DNA of 64,000 nucleotides from Oribacterium asaccharolyticum ACB7. Lineage in GTDB: Bacteria; Bacillota; Clostridia; Lachnospirales; Lachnospiraceae. The notes beneath the pieces were generated by a model. It had not been told where the DNA came from. It did no database searches and worked only from the letters and a program-made list of their open reading frames with translations. The position numbers were made by a program, and so were the translations under genes. The DNA lies in contig NZ_JH414506.1 in NCBI RefSeq assembly GCF_000238075.1, positions 147,141 through 211,140 of the forward strand, read 5' to 3'. Of this stretch, positions 51,835-60,613 are shown one piece after another. Each line of letters begins with the position of its first letter. Position 1 is the stretch's first letter.

Positions 51835-52716
51835 ATGGATGAAATAGAGCTCAAGGCGCACGGGAAAATTAATCTGTCCCTGGATGTCTTAAGCCGAAGA
51901 GAAGACGGCTATCACAATGTAAAAATGATTATGCAAAGTGTCGCTTTACATGATACGGTTTTCCTGAAAAAGGAAGAAGAAAGAGGCATTCGCTTATCCT
52001 GTAACCTTGCTTCCCTTCCTACAGACGAGGGCAATCTGATGGTTAGAGCAGCAAAGCTGATGCAGGAAGAATTTTCCATACCGGACGGAATCGGCATGCG
52101 TCTTCATAAGCGTCTTCCCGTAGCCGCCGGAATGGCAGGAGGATCAAGTGATGCTGCTGCCGTATTCTTAGGGCTGAATCAGCTCTTCCATCTGGGACTT
52201 TCTGTTTCGGAACTGGAAAAGCGAGCCGTAAAACTCGGAGCCGATATTCCCTTCTGTTTACATAGAGGCTGCTTTCTTTCTGAAGGGATTGGAGAAAAGT
52301 TGCAAGAACTCCCTCCTCTCCCCCCCTGTCACATCATTCTGGCCAAGCCCGCATTTTCCCTGTCTACGAAACTGATTTATGAGAATCTCCACGTAGACGG
52401 CATTCATAAAGCGGAGCACCCCGATGTGGATCGGATGATACAAGAATTGAAAAAAAACAATTTGGAAGGAATCTGCCATTTAGGCGGAAATATTCTGGAA
52501 AGGGTGAGCCTTAAGCTCAGACCGGAAATCCGCGAGTTAAAGAACTATTTTACGGAAAAAGGCGCTCTTCTGTCCCTTATGAGCGGCTCCGGTCCGACCG
52601 TCTTTGCCATCTTTCCGAAAGAGGAGGAGGCAAAATGCCATGCAATTTTAGAGGATCTGAAAAACACGGCACTGAACAATCTTCTGGAATTAAGCTGCAT
52701 TACCGCACCATGTTAG
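51835..52716 (+). CDS. ispE: 4-diphosphocytidyl-2-C-methyl-D-erythritol kinase
   Basis: A 293-residue GHMP kinase of the MEP isoprenoid pathway, phosphorylating the 2-position of CDP-methylerythritol. Signatures: AHGKINLSLDVLSRREDGYH at the N-terminus with catalytic Lys and His; the ATP loop PVAAGMAGGSSDAAA (about 94-108) with GADIPFCL following; and the C-terminal MSGSGPTVFAIF. Length is normal. ATG 51835 is chosen; AAGGGG lies nine bases upstream. It is followed by a GntR regulator 55 bp away, an arrangement seen in other clostridia. Confidence 0.96.
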   Translation: MDEIELKAHGKINLSLDVLSRREDGYHNVKMIMQSVALHDTVFLKKEEERGIRLSCNLASLPTDEGNLMVRAAKLMQEEFSIPDGIGMRLHKRLPVAAGMAGGSSDAAAVFLGLNQLFHLGLSVSELEKRAVKLGADIPFCLHRGCFLSEGIGEKLQELPPLPPCHIILAKPAFSLSTKLIYENLHVDGIHKAEHPDVDRMIQELKKNNLEGICHLGGNILERVSLKLRPEIRELKNYFTEKGALLSLMSGSGPTVFAIFPKEEEAKCHAILEDLKNTALNNLLELSCITAPC

Positions 52717-52771
52717 GCAGCATTTCCAATACGAAACATTTTTTACTGAAAGAGAGAATAAGGAGGATAGC

Positions 52772-53476
52772 ATGGGTAGCGATTTCACAATCAATATGAA
52801 CGAATATCTCCCCCTTCGGGATTTGGTTTTCAATACACTGCGGCAGGCCATCTTAAAGGGCGAATTGAAGCCGGGCGAGAGGCTCATGGAGATTCAGCTG
52901 GCAGAAAAACTGGGAGTATCCAGGACACCTATCCGAGAAGCCATTCGAAAGCTGGAGCTCGAGGGTCTGGTTCTGATGATTCCGAGACGCGGTGCGGAAG
53001 TCGCTAAGATATCCCATAAGTCTCTCCAGGATGTTTTGGAAGTGCGCGGTGCGTTGGAAGAGCTTGCGACGGATCTGGCCTGTCAGCGCATTACCGATGA
53101 ACAGCTTACAGCCCTCCGTGATGCGGAAAATCATTTCAAAGCTGTAGTGGAAAGAGGCACGGAGATGGAAATCGCCGAGGCCGATGAGGCTTACCATGAC
53201 ATCATATATCACGCCACGGGAAATCAACGCCTGATTCAGATGATTAACAATCTCCGGGAACAAATGTATCGTTATCGCTTGGAATACATTAAAGATGAGG
53301 CACAGAGAGGAACTCTGATCAGTGAGCACGAAAAGATTCTGGAGGCTATCCGTATCCGTGATATCATTCGTGCCAAGGCGCTGATGAAGGAACATATCGA
53401 TAATCAGGAGATGACTGTTTCCAAAAATTTAAACGAGGCGGAAGAAAGAAGCCGACAGGCTGCAGGCAAGCGTTAA
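52772..53476 (+). CDS. GntR family regulator with FCD domain
   Basis: A 234-residue regulator. The N-terminal winged helix reads LMEIQLAEKLGVSRTPIREA followed by IRKLELEGLV. The C-terminal all-helical FCD domain carries the metal-ligand pattern: Asp in ADEAYHDIIYHATGN, then His in SEHEKI and His in KEHIDNQ. FCD regulators bind small carboxylates or sugar acids. A perfect AGGAGG precedes the ATG. It follows ispE and precedes a small lipoprotein; its target is unknown and no catabolic operon is next to it. Confidence 0.92.
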   Translation: MGSDFTINMNEYLPLRDLVFNTLRQAILKGELKPGERLMEIQLAEKLGVSRTPIREAIRKLELEGLVLMIPRRGAEVAKISHKSLQDVLEVRGALEELATDLACQRITDEQLTALRDAENHFKAVVERGTEMEIAEADEAYHDIIYHATGNQRLIQMINNLREQMYRYRLEYIKDEAQRGTLISEHEKILEAIRIRDIIRAKALMKEHIDNQEMTVSKNLNEAEERSRQAAGKR

Positions 53477-53528
53477 ATTTTTTCTTTCAACGGGTGGCAA
53501 AAATCGGCAGGATGAAAGGAGTTTTGAA

Positions 53529-53960
53529 ATGAAGAAAATTGTATTACTTGTAGGAATCATGGGAATGCTCGGCATGATGGCCTGTGCGAAGAAAACGGCT
53601 ACGGAAACCGAAAAGATGACCGAAGCCTCTACGGAAATCAAGGTTGGCGAAGACGGCGAAAAGCAGGAAAACGAAGCCAAAAACAGCAGTGAGAAGGCTA
53701 CTGAAGCGGAGAGTGAAGCCAAGGGAAAGGAAGGCGGCGGAAAAGAAAAGAAGGATCTTACCGTAATCAGCGGCACTATCACCGATGCCGCAATGTACAG
53801 CGTAAATGTGCAGGGCAATGACGGAAAAGATTATGCACTGAACAAAACCGAAAAGACCGATATTTCCGGACTCTCCCAAGGAATCGAAATCGGCACCAAA
53901 GTAGAAGTTACCTTCGATAAAGATATGAACATCATCTCCATGGTAGATCCGGGGAAATAG
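53529..53960 (+). CDS. Small predicted lipoprotein
   Basis: A 143-residue protein with a lipoprotein signal (GMLGMMAC, lipidation at Cys19), then a charged Glu/Lys/Ala/Thr linker to about residue 78. The compact C-terminal domain (LTVISGTITDAAMYSVNVQG, GIEIGTKVEVTFDKDMNII) looks like a small beta-barrel of about 65 residues, similar in style to OB-like domains in clostridial lipoproteins. Function unknown. AAGGAG precedes the ATG. A family 1 repeat begins 30 bp after the stop. Confidence 0.85.
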   Translation: MKKIVLLVGIMGMLGMMACAKKTATETEKMTEASTEIKVGEDGEKQENEAKNSSEKATEAESEAKGKEGGGKEKKDLTVISGTITDAAMYSVNVQGNDGKDYALNKTEKTDISGLSQGIEIGTKVEVTFDKDMNIISMVDPGK

Positions 53961-53990
53961 GCGGAGAGGAGAAGTTGTTTTTTGCAAAAT

Positions 53991-54134
53991 ATAACGCCTA
54001 CTCCATTATCAGGATAAAGCGTTTGGAGACGTCGGCACTTGCAGAGAGCAAGCTATGCGAAGCTCAATGCTTAGTGCCGCTACGTCGGAACCGAGCGCGA
54101 GCGTCTTTAGACGGATAATGGAGTAGGCGATTAT
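53991..54134 (+). repeat. Structured intergenic repeat, family 1, copy c
   Basis: A 144-bp element between the convergent lipoprotein and nrdG genes. The outer stem CGCCTACTCCATTATC pairs perfectly with its complement at 54114-54129. The core on the plus strand has GACGTCGGCACTTGC, then GAGC/GCTC, GCTTAGTGCCG, ACGTC and GAGCGCGAGCGTC. Relative to copies a and b, CGGTAC/GTACCG has become CGGCAC/GTGCCG and AAAC/GTTT has become GAGC/GCTC, keeping the pairing. The right arm reaches the nrdG stop codon. Confidence 0.82.
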
Positions 54135-54649
54135 TGTTCATACAAAACGACTTCCCCTCTCCTCCTTGTCTCCTCAACAAGGATGAGTCTTTGGTTCTTT
54201 GAGCCTCGAAAGAGAAGGGTGATGTCTTTTTCCGCTTCTATAAAGCGTCCGTCTACAAGGACGGTAAGGTAAGAAAAGAGCTCGTCGAGCTCTTTTTTTT
54301 CTTCCCCTTCTCGAGAAAGAAGTTCTTCATAGGTGTAGCCGGAGTAGCACCAGATATCCTTCTTGGGAAGTCGTTCTTTCACTTTCCTTAGAAGCGGCAG
54401 AAGTGCATGAAGATTTGCCGGAAAAAGGGGTTCTCCGCCAAGAAGACTTAAGCCCTGAATCTCCGGCTTGGAAAGGGCTGTCAAAACCTTCTCCTCCACT
54501 ACCTCCGTATATTTTTCTCCGTATTCATAATTCCAGGCAATCTCATTGAAACAGCCCGGACAGGCATGAGGACAGCCGGAGACAAAGAGACTGACTCTTA
54601 TCCCCGGCCCGTTTGCCACATCGAAATTTTTGATTTCCGCAAAGTACAT
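54131..54649 (-). CDS. nrdG: Anaerobic ribonucleotide reductase activating protein
   Basis: A 172-residue radical SAM enzyme that installs the glycyl radical on NrdD. The cluster motif is CPHACPGC (CxxxCxxC, about residues 26-33) in VSLFVSGCPHACPGCFNEIA; the SAM-binding GGEPLF follows (LSLLGGEPLFP). Length is normal for the NrdG family. It lies downstream of nrdD, with a family 1 repeat between them and another after its stop codon. Confidence 0.95.
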   Translation of the reverse strand: MYFAEIKNFDVANGPGIRVSLFVSGCPHACPGCFNEIAWNYEYGEKYTEVVEEKVLTALSKPEIQGLSLLGGEPLFPANLHALLPLLRKVKERLPKKDIWCYSGYTYEELLSREGEEKKELDELFSYLTVLVDGRFIEAEKDITLLFRGSKNQRLILVEETRRRGEVVLYEQ

Positions 54650-54676
54650 AGTACCCTTTCTCTAAAGAAGTTCTTC

Positions 54677-54814
54677 ATTTTGTGTATATGGAAATAGGGG
54701 CACGCTCTCGCTAACCTCGCCTCGTAGGGGATACTAAGCGAAAAACTGCATTTTATTTGTTTTTCGCAAGTACCCACGGGCTCAGATTACCCCTTATTTC
54801 CATATACGCAAAAT
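54677..54814 (-). repeat. Structured intergenic repeat, family 1, copy d
   Basis: A 138-bp, more diverged copy between nrdD and nrdG. Outer arms ATTTTG.GTATATGGAAATA..GGGG pair over about 25 positions. On the minus strand the core keeps GGGTACTTGCG, an AAAAAC/GTTTTT helix, GCTTAGTATCCC and AGCGAGAGCGT. It has a longer middle helix (GCGAAAAAC with GTTTTTCGC) than the other copies. Confidence 0.75.
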
Positions 54815-54841
54815 TGTCCACACACTGTCTTTATATAAAGT

Positions 54842-57037
54842 CTACAGGTGAAGTACCCTATCCTTAATCTCCTGTGTTCTCCCCTGATTCCAGAACTGGG
54901 TCCCGATGTAGCCGCAGGTTCTTCTTGCCACGGACAGTAGGTCCTGGTTTGTATTTCCACAGTTCGGGCAACGCCACTGGAGCTTTCCGTAGCTGTCTTC
55001 GATAATCTGAATCTCTCCGTCGTAACCGCAGGCGCAACAATAGTCTGACTTGGTATTCAGCTCCGCATACATGATGTTCTCGTAGATAAACTTCATAAGG
55101 CTGAGTACCGCCGGAATATTGTTCTGAAGATTCGGAACCTCTACATAACTGATGGCTCCGCCCGGAGAGAGCTTCTGGAAGTCCGCCTCAAAGGAAAGCT
55201 TTGAGAACGCGTCAATTTTCTCCGAAACATGCACATGGTAGGAGTTCGTGATGTAGTTCTTGTCCGTTACACCGGGAATCTCCCCGAAACGCTTCTTTAA
55301 AGCCTTTGCAAACTTATAGGTGGTGGATTCCATTGGAGTTCCGTAAACGGAGTAGCTGATATTTTCCGCCTCTCTCCACTTCTTGCAGGAATCATTCAGC
55401 TTCTCCATAACCTTCAGGGAAAATTCTCTTCCCTGCTCTGTCGTATGGGAAACACCGAGCATCCGAACACACATTTCGTACAGACCCGCATAGCCGAGAG
55501 AAATCGTGCTGTAGTTATTGAAGAGAAGCTTATCGATGGTCTCCCCCTTCTTCAGTCTTGCAAGTGCGCCGTATTGCCAAAGAATCGGCGCTACATCGGA
55601 TACCGTACCGAGCAATCTTTCATGGCGAAGACGAAGAGCTCTATGACAAAGTTCCAGGCGCTCGTCTAAAATCTCCCAGAACTTCTCCATATCTCCGTCG
55701 GAAGAACAAGCCACATCCACTAAATTGATCGTTACCACACCCTGATTAAAACGACCGTAGTACTTGTGCTTTCCGTTTTCTCCGAGTCCTTCTTTATCCT
55801 CCGTAAGGAAGGAACGGCAGCCCATACAGGGATAAACATCGCCGCCTTTATACTCCTTCATCTTCTTTGCGGAAATATAGTCGGGGACCATTCGCTTTGC
55901 CGTACACTTTGCGGAAAGCTCCGTAAGATAGTAATAGGGGGAATTCTCGTGGATGTTGTCATCATCCAGCACATAAATCAGTTTCGGGAAGGCCGGCGTA
56001 ATCCAAACGCCCTTCTCGTTCTTTACACCCTGCATCCTCTGACGAAGCACCTCTTCGATAATCATGGCAAGGTCATCCCGTACCGGGCCCTTCTCCACCT
56101 CATCTAAGTACATAAACATGGTCACAAAGGGAGCCTGTCCGTTACAGGTCATAAGAGTAATCAGCTGATACTGGATTGTCTGGATTCCGCTCTTGATTTC
56201 TTCTTTCAGACGACGATTCACAATTTTTGCGATAATTTCCTCGTCCATGTTTTCGCCGGTCTCTTTTCTTTCCTCGATAACCGCTTCTCTAATCTTCTGT
56301 CTGGAAATGTCCACGAAGGGCGCCAGGTGCGAAAGGGTAAAGGACTGCCCGCCGTACTGGTTGGAGGCCACCTGTGCCACAATCTGCGTAGTAACATTGC
56401 AGGCGGTAAAGAAGCTGTGCGGCTTCTCAATCATGGTTTCGGAAATCACGGTTCCGTTCTGGAGCATATCCTCCAAGTTAATGAGGTCACAGTTATGCTC
56501 CTTCTGTGCATAGTAATCGGAATCATGGAAATGAATAATGCCGTCCTCATGGGCATGCACAATATCTTCAGGGAGCAGAAGTCTCCTCGTTAAGTCCTTG
56601 GAAACCTCTCCTGCCATATAATCTCTCTGGGTAGAATTAATGACCGGATTTTTATTGGAATTCTCCTGCTTCAGTTCTTCGTTTGCCTGATCGATAAGCG
56701 CCAAAATATCTTCATCCGTAGAGTTTGCCTTTCTTGCCATTTCTCTCTTATAGCGATAACGGACATACTTCTGTGCTACCTCATAACCGCGCATCTCCAT
56801 AATGGCAGTCTCTACCATATCCTGGATTTCTTCTACGTTCACGGCATAGCTTTTTGTTTGAATCTTCTTTACCACGCTGTCCGCAGCTGCCTGAATCTGA
56901 TAAGCATTCAACTGGTAGATCGGATCAACCTCCTTGTTGGCCTTCTCAATGGCATGGACAATCTTGGAAAGGTCGAACTTCACCTCTTTCCCGTTTCGCT
57001 TAATGACATTCTTCATGAGTAAAACTTCTGTTTCCAT
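54842..57037 (-). CDS. nrdD: Anaerobic ribonucleoside-triphosphate reductase
   Basis: A 731-residue class III ribonucleotide reductase. An ATP-cone domain occupies about residues 8-95 (VIKRNGKEVKFDLSKIVHAI). The glycyl radical domain follows. Near the C-terminus are a zinc site (CCACGYDG with CPNCGN) and the glycyl radical loop RRTCGYIGTQFWNQGR. Supplies deoxynucleotides without oxygen. ATG 57037 is chosen because GGGGGA precedes it; ATG 57016 is an alternative and the longer frame reads into a terminator-like hairpin. Tandem NrdR boxes upstream indicate repression by NrdR. Confidence 0.97.
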   Translation of the reverse strand: METEVLLMKNVIKRNGKEVKFDLSKIVHAIEKANKEVDPIYQLNAYQIQAAADSVVKKIQTKSYAVNVEEIQDMVETAIMEMRGYEVAQKYVRYRYKREMARKANSTDEDILALIDQANEELKQENSNKNPVINSTQRDYMAGEVSKDLTRRLLLPEDIVHAHEDGIIHFHDSDYYAQKEHNCDLINLEDMLQNGTVISETMIEKPHSFFTACNVTTQIVAQVASNQYGGQSFTLSHLAPFVDISRQKIREAVIEERKETGENMDEEIIAKIVNRRLKEEIKSGIQTIQYQLITLMTCNGQAPFVTMFMYLDEVEKGPVRDDLAMIIEEVLRQRMQGVKNEKGVWITPAFPKLIYVLDDDNIHENSPYYYLTELSAKCTAKRMVPDYISAKKMKEYKGGDVYPCMGCRSFLTEDKEGLGENGKHKYYGRFNQGVVTINLVDVACSSDGDMEKFWEILDERLELCHRALRLRHERLLGTVSDVAPILWQYGALARLKKGETIDKLLFNNYSTISLGYAGLYEMCVRMLGVSHTTEQGREFSLKVMEKLNDSCKKWREAENISYSVYGTPMESTTYKFAKALKKRFGEIPGVTDKNYITNSYHVHVSEKIDAFSKLSFEADFQKLSPGGAISYVEVPNLQNNIPAVLSLMKFIYENIMYAELNTKSDYCCACGYDGEIQIIEDSYGKLQWRCPNCGNTNQDLLSVARRTCGYIGTQFWNQGRTQEIKDRVLHL

Positions 57038-57052
57038 ACTTCCCCCTAGCCG

Positions 57053-57078
57053 TGAAAAAAGCCGGAAAAGACCGGCTC
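57053..57078 (-). terminator. Terminator-like hairpin in the nrdD leader
   Basis: AGCCGG pairs with CCGGCT (57060-57065 with 57072-57077), followed on the minus strand by a T run. It lies between the NrdR boxes and the nrdD ribosome site, so it may act as an attenuator rather than as the end of an upstream transcript, which already has its own terminator. Confidence 0.65.
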
Positions 57079-57137
57079 TATGCACTTTCCGCTTTCTCTT
57101 TTTTATACCAATCCTGTCAAGTCTTAAATCCCGAACA

Positions 57138-57184
57138 AAACATGATATTGTTTAATTCTTCTATTCAAGCACTATATATTGTGT
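57138..57184 (-). promoter_or_regulatory. Tandem NrdR boxes upstream of nrdD
   Basis: On the minus strand ACACAATATATAGTGC (57169-57184) matches the consensus ACACWAYATVTWGTGT at 15 of 16 positions, and AAACAATATCATGTTT (57138-57153) at 13 of 16. Their start-to-start distance is 31 bp, the three-turn spacing typical of NrdR sites. A TTGAAT element and TATCAT lie across the boxes as a possible promoter. nrdR is not in the window. Confidence 0.85.
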
Positions 57185-57246
57185 GACGCTCCCTATCATA
57201 CGACAAAGATAAGCTTTTTAAAAGGGGGAAAAATAGAAAATTAAGT

Positions 57247-57284
57247 ACAAAAAAAAGGAAAAATTTAGACATTTTTCCTTTTTC
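57247..57284 (-). terminator. Terminator of the rel-MBL operon
   Basis: AAGGAAAAAT pairs with ATTTTTCCTT (57255-57264 with 57271-57280) around TTAGAC. On the minus strand it is followed by eight T. Confidence 0.8.
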
Positions 57285-57321
57285 CATAATGAAGCTTCTT
57301 TCCTTGAAAAGCTCCGGGCTT

Positions 57322-57963
57322 TTATTCTCTGAAAAAATTCACCGGATTATAGCTCTTCTCATTCCGAATCGTCGTGCTTTCCTCATGTCCCGGAAAAACC
57401 AGCGTCTCTTCCGGCAGTGTAAAAAGCTTTTCCCGGATACTTCGTATAATTTCTTTCTCGCTTCCGCTGTACAGATCGGTCCTGCCATAGGATTCGCAAA
57501 AAAGCGTGTCTCCGCTGAACAGATAGGGAACTTCACCCTCCACAAAAAAGCAGATAGACCCCCGGGTGTGTCCCGGAGTGGACAGAACCTTCCATTTTTT
57601 CCCTAAAAACTCCAGTTCCTCTCCGTCCCGAAGCGCGGTAAAGTCTTGAATCTCCACGTTGTCCTCCGGGTCCCTTCCGGACATATTGAGCTGCCCGTTT
57701 CCAAGCATCTTTCTTTCTTCTTCCGCCGCATAAAGCGGAATCTTATATTTTTCTCTTAGAGCGGGAACGGCAAGAATATGATCAAAATGCCCATGGGTAA
57801 GAAGGATAGCCTGCGGATGCAGTTCCTCTTCTTCCAGGAAGGAGAGAATCCGTTCCGCTTCCGCTCCGGGATCAATTATGACCGCATCCCTGCTCTTCTT
57901 ATCATAGACGATATAGCAATTGGTTCCGACAATGCCTACCACTATGCTTTTTACCTGCAGCAT
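57322..57963 (-). CDS. MBL fold metallo-hydrolase (glyoxalase II-like)
   Basis: A 213-residue metallo-beta-lactamase-fold enzyme. The metal motif THGHFDH (about residues 56-62) is followed by a His in STPGHTRGSI and an Asp in FSGDTLF, with a final His in FPGHEES. Such small hydrolases act as thioesterases in the glyoxalase II group, but the substrate is unknown. Its ATG overlaps the rel stop codon in the sequence TAATG, so translation is coupled with rel. This rel-MBL pairing occurs in many clostridia. Confidence 0.92.
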   Translation of the reverse strand: MLQVKSIVVGIVGTNCYIVYDKKSRDAVIIDPGAEAERILSFLEEEELHPQAILLTHGHFDHILAVPALREKYKIPLYAAEEERKMLGNGQLNMSGRDPEDNVEIQDFTALRDGEELEFLGKKWKVLSTPGHTRGSICFFVEGEVPYLFSGDTLFCESYGRTDLYSGSEKEIIRSIREKLFTLPEETLVFPGHEESTTIRNEKSYNPVNFFRE

Positions 57964-60230
57964 TATCCCTTCCCCCTTTCTATCTCGTAAACGCCCTGGA
58001 TTTTCCTTAATTTTCCGATGATCCCGTTTAAAACCTCCTTGTTCGGTACCTCGAAAGAAAGAAGAATCGTTACCTTCCCGTTCTTTGAGGAGTGCGTGTT
58101 CATTCCTTGAATCGCAATGTTATCGTCTGATAAAACCTTGGAAATATCCACAATCAGGCCCACACGGTTATTGGTGAAAATCTGCAACTCCGTAGCATAA
58201 CTCTCTCCGTTTCCGGGATTGCTTTCCCACTCTACCTCGATTCGTCTTGCCTTCTCATCTTCCGACAAATCCATGATGTTAATGCAATCGGTTCGATGTA
58301 CCGTAATACCGCGACCTCTCGTCACAAAACCGACCACCTCATCCCCCGGCACCGGATTACAACATCTGGCATAGCGCACCGCAAGGTCGTGGATTCCTTT
58401 CACAATAATACCGGACTTGGACTTCCGAATGACTTCCGGCTTCCTCGTCAAATCTTCAATATTCTTTAATACGGTCTTATCATCAATATTCTTGTCTTCC
58501 GCCTTGTGCTTCGCATCCAGAAGTTTAGCAATGACTTGGGACTCTTTGATTCCCCCTCTTCCTACCGCGGCAAGAACACTGTCCCAATCTCTATAGCTAT
58601 AGCGACGGAGAACCGCCTCAATATATTCCGGCTTCGTAAGCTCGGGAAGGGAAATCCCTTTGGCCTTCACATACTTATCAAGAAGATCCTTCCCCCTGTC
58701 CAGATTCTCATCCTTCTGCTCATGACGGAACCACTGGTTAATCTTATTCTTGGCCTGCGTGGACTTGACAATCTTCAGCCAGTCCCGAGAAGGTCCCCTG
58801 GAGTTTTGGCTCGTAATGATGTCTACACGATCTCCATTTTGTAATTGATACTCTATCGGAACGAGCTTATCGTTGACCTTCGCCCCGACCATCTTATTTC
58901 CCACGGCAGAGTGAATCGAGTAGGCAAAGTCAATCGGCGTGGAACCCTGCGGAAGGTTTTTAACATCTCCTGTAGGGGTAAAGCAATATACATTGACATT
59001 AAAGAGAGAGAGGTCGGACTTGACCATATTCATAAATTCCTTGGAATCCGACTCATCCTTCTGCCATTCCAGAATTTCATGCAGCCACTTCATTTTGGAC
59101 ATCTCCGTCTCCGTGGCCTTCTTGTCGGAGCCTCCCTGCTCCTTATACTTCCAGTGTGCGGCAATACCGAATTCTGCCGTTCTGTGCATCTCAAAGGTTC
59201 GAATCTGAATCTCAAAAGGCACGCCGTCTCTTCCGATAACCGTAGTGTGCAGTGACTGGTACATATTGGGCTTCGGCATCGCAATATAGTCTTTAAAACG
59301 CCCCGGAATCGGTCTGTACATCTTGTGAATGACGCCCAACACCGCATAGCAATCCCGCACGGACTCTACAATAATCCGAATGGCAAAGAGATCGTAAATC
59401 TGGTCAATGGTCTTATTCTGGTTGACCATCTTTTTATAGATGGAGAAAAAGTGCTTAATCCTCCCCTTGATATTTGCCTCGATTCCGCTTTCCTCGATAT
59501 GCTCCCGCACCTCTTCCACGATAGCATTGATACGGTCTTCTCTCGCCTCTCTCTTAAAATGGACCTTATCCGCAAGATCGTAGTAAACCTCCGGCTCCAA
59601 ATACTTTAAAGAGAGATCATCCATTTCAATCTTAATTTTGCTGATACCGAGACGGTCCGCAAGAGGAGAATAAATCTCTAAAGACTCTCTGGCTTTCTCC
59701 TTCCGTTTTTCCGGGCTTTGGTATTCCAGAGTCCTTAAGTTATGCAGTCGATCGGCAAGCTTTATAATAATAACTCGAATATCCTTGGCCATGGAGACAA
59801 ACATTTTTCGGAGGTTCTCCGCCTGCATCTCCACCTTATCCGAATTCAGATTCAATTTTGTCAGTTTGGTTACGCCGTCTACCAGGGTAGCCACATCCGG
59901 ATTAAACTCCTTCTCTACCTCCTCCAGGGTCATGCCCGTATCTTCCACCACATCATGAAGAAGCCCTGCCGCAATGGTTTCTTTGTCCATCTCCAAATCG
60001 GCAAGAATAATCGCAACGCAAAGCGGATGTATAATATAGGGTTCCCCTGACTTTCTCTTCTGCTCCTTATGTTGCTCCTTCGCCACTTCGTAAGCCTTCG
60101 TAATCATGGAAAGGTCTTCCGAAGGATGATAGGAACGCACATCTTTAAGAAGCATCTCTAACAGCTCTTCAGGAGGCGTATTGTCTTTCGGTCTCTCCAG
60201 AGCCCTGTCTTCCTTCTTATCTATCAGCAT
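57963..60230 (-). CDS. relA: Bifunctional (p)ppGpp synthetase/hydrolase, Rel
   Basis: A 755-residue RSH enzyme. The HD hydrolase domain shows HPLCVAIILADL and LLHDVVEDTG. The synthetase domain shows DLFAIRIIVESVRDCY and GRFKDYIAMPKPNMYQSLHT; the RFKD form of the RxKD motif is typical of bifunctional enzymes. TGS (VYCFTPTGDVKNLPQGSTPI), the CC-region and a C-terminal ACT domain (NNRVGLIVDISKVLSDDNIA) follow. It makes and degrades the stringent alarmone. ATG 60230 is chosen because GGGAG is five bases upstream; ATG 60242 overlaps that site. Confidence 0.97.
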   Translation of the reverse strand: MLIDKKEDRALERPKDNTPPEELLEMLLKDVRSYHPSEDLSMITKAYEVAKEQHKEQKRKSGEPYIIHPLCVAIILADLEMDKETIAAGLLHDVVEDTGMTLEEVEKEFNPDVATLVDGVTKLTKLNLNSDKVEMQAENLRKMFVSMAKDIRVIIIKLADRLHNLRTLEYQSPEKRKEKARESLEIYSPLADRLGISKIKIEMDDLSLKYLEPEVYYDLADKVHFKREAREDRINAIVEEVREHIEESGIEANIKGRIKHFFSIYKKMVNQNKTIDQIYDLFAIRIIVESVRDCYAVLGVIHKMYRPIPGRFKDYIAMPKPNMYQSLHTTVIGRDGVPFEIQIRTFEMHRTAEFGIAAHWKYKEQGGSDKKATETEMSKMKWLHEILEWQKDESDSKEFMNMVKSDLSLFNVNVYCFTPTGDVKNLPQGSTPIDFAYSIHSAVGNKMVGAKVNDKLVPIEYQLQNGDRVDIITSQNSRGPSRDWLKIVKSTQAKNKINQWFRHEQKDENLDRGKDLLDKYVKAKGISLPELTKPEYIEAVLRRYSYRDWDSVLAAVGRGGIKESQVIAKLLDAKHKAEDKNIDDKTVLKNIEDLTRKPEVIRKSKSGIIVKGIHDLAVRYARCCNPVPGDEVVGFVTRGRGITVHRTDCINIMDLSEDEKARRIEVEWESNPGNGESYATELQIFTNNRVGLIVDISKVLSDDNIAIQGMNTHSSKNGKVTILLSFEVPNKEVLNGIIGKLRKIQGVYEIERGKG

Positions 60231-60613
60231 AATGACTCCCATTCCTACAATATACGGCTATTTTACCCTGTTCCTTAAGCCTTGTCAAAATGCCTCTCTA
60301 TTCTCTATTCTGATTACTCTATTCTCTATTCTTTATCAACTGACAAAATCTTTACTCTATTCTCTATTCTGCTGAAAAAAAAATTTTTTTCAGCGAGATG
60401 CTCTCGTATATTTCTATTTTTATTAAGGACAAAGACACAATTCCGTCATATCTTTCCGCTAAAATTTCCTTCAGGAAGCCGGAGTGAGAACGTGCCTTAT
60501 CGAGAAACCGAGTGAATCGTGAAAAAGCAATGATTTCCTTGTATTGCTTCAATTTTTTTAGAAAAACAGTCGATATAGTAAAGGCAAACAAGAAAGTGAG
60601 AGGTTGTGCTTTT
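60231..60613. other. Divergent intergenic region with repeats upstream of rel
   Basis: A 383-bp gene-free stretch. It contains three copies of the 16-bp CTCTATTCTCTATTCT (60296-60311, 60317-60332, 60355-60370), then a perfect palindrome GCTGAAAAAAAA/ATTTTTTTCAGC (60371-60394) and CGAGATGCTCTCG. Promoters for rel (minus) and the CBS gene (plus) must lie here; none is convincing. The rest holds only short unsupported frames. Confidence 0.7.

Noticed and set aside
51379..51861. 160-residue minus-strand frame across the 20-bp tandem repeats
   Set aside because: It overlaps the CPBP gene antisense and only stays open because of the repeats; there is no ribosome site.
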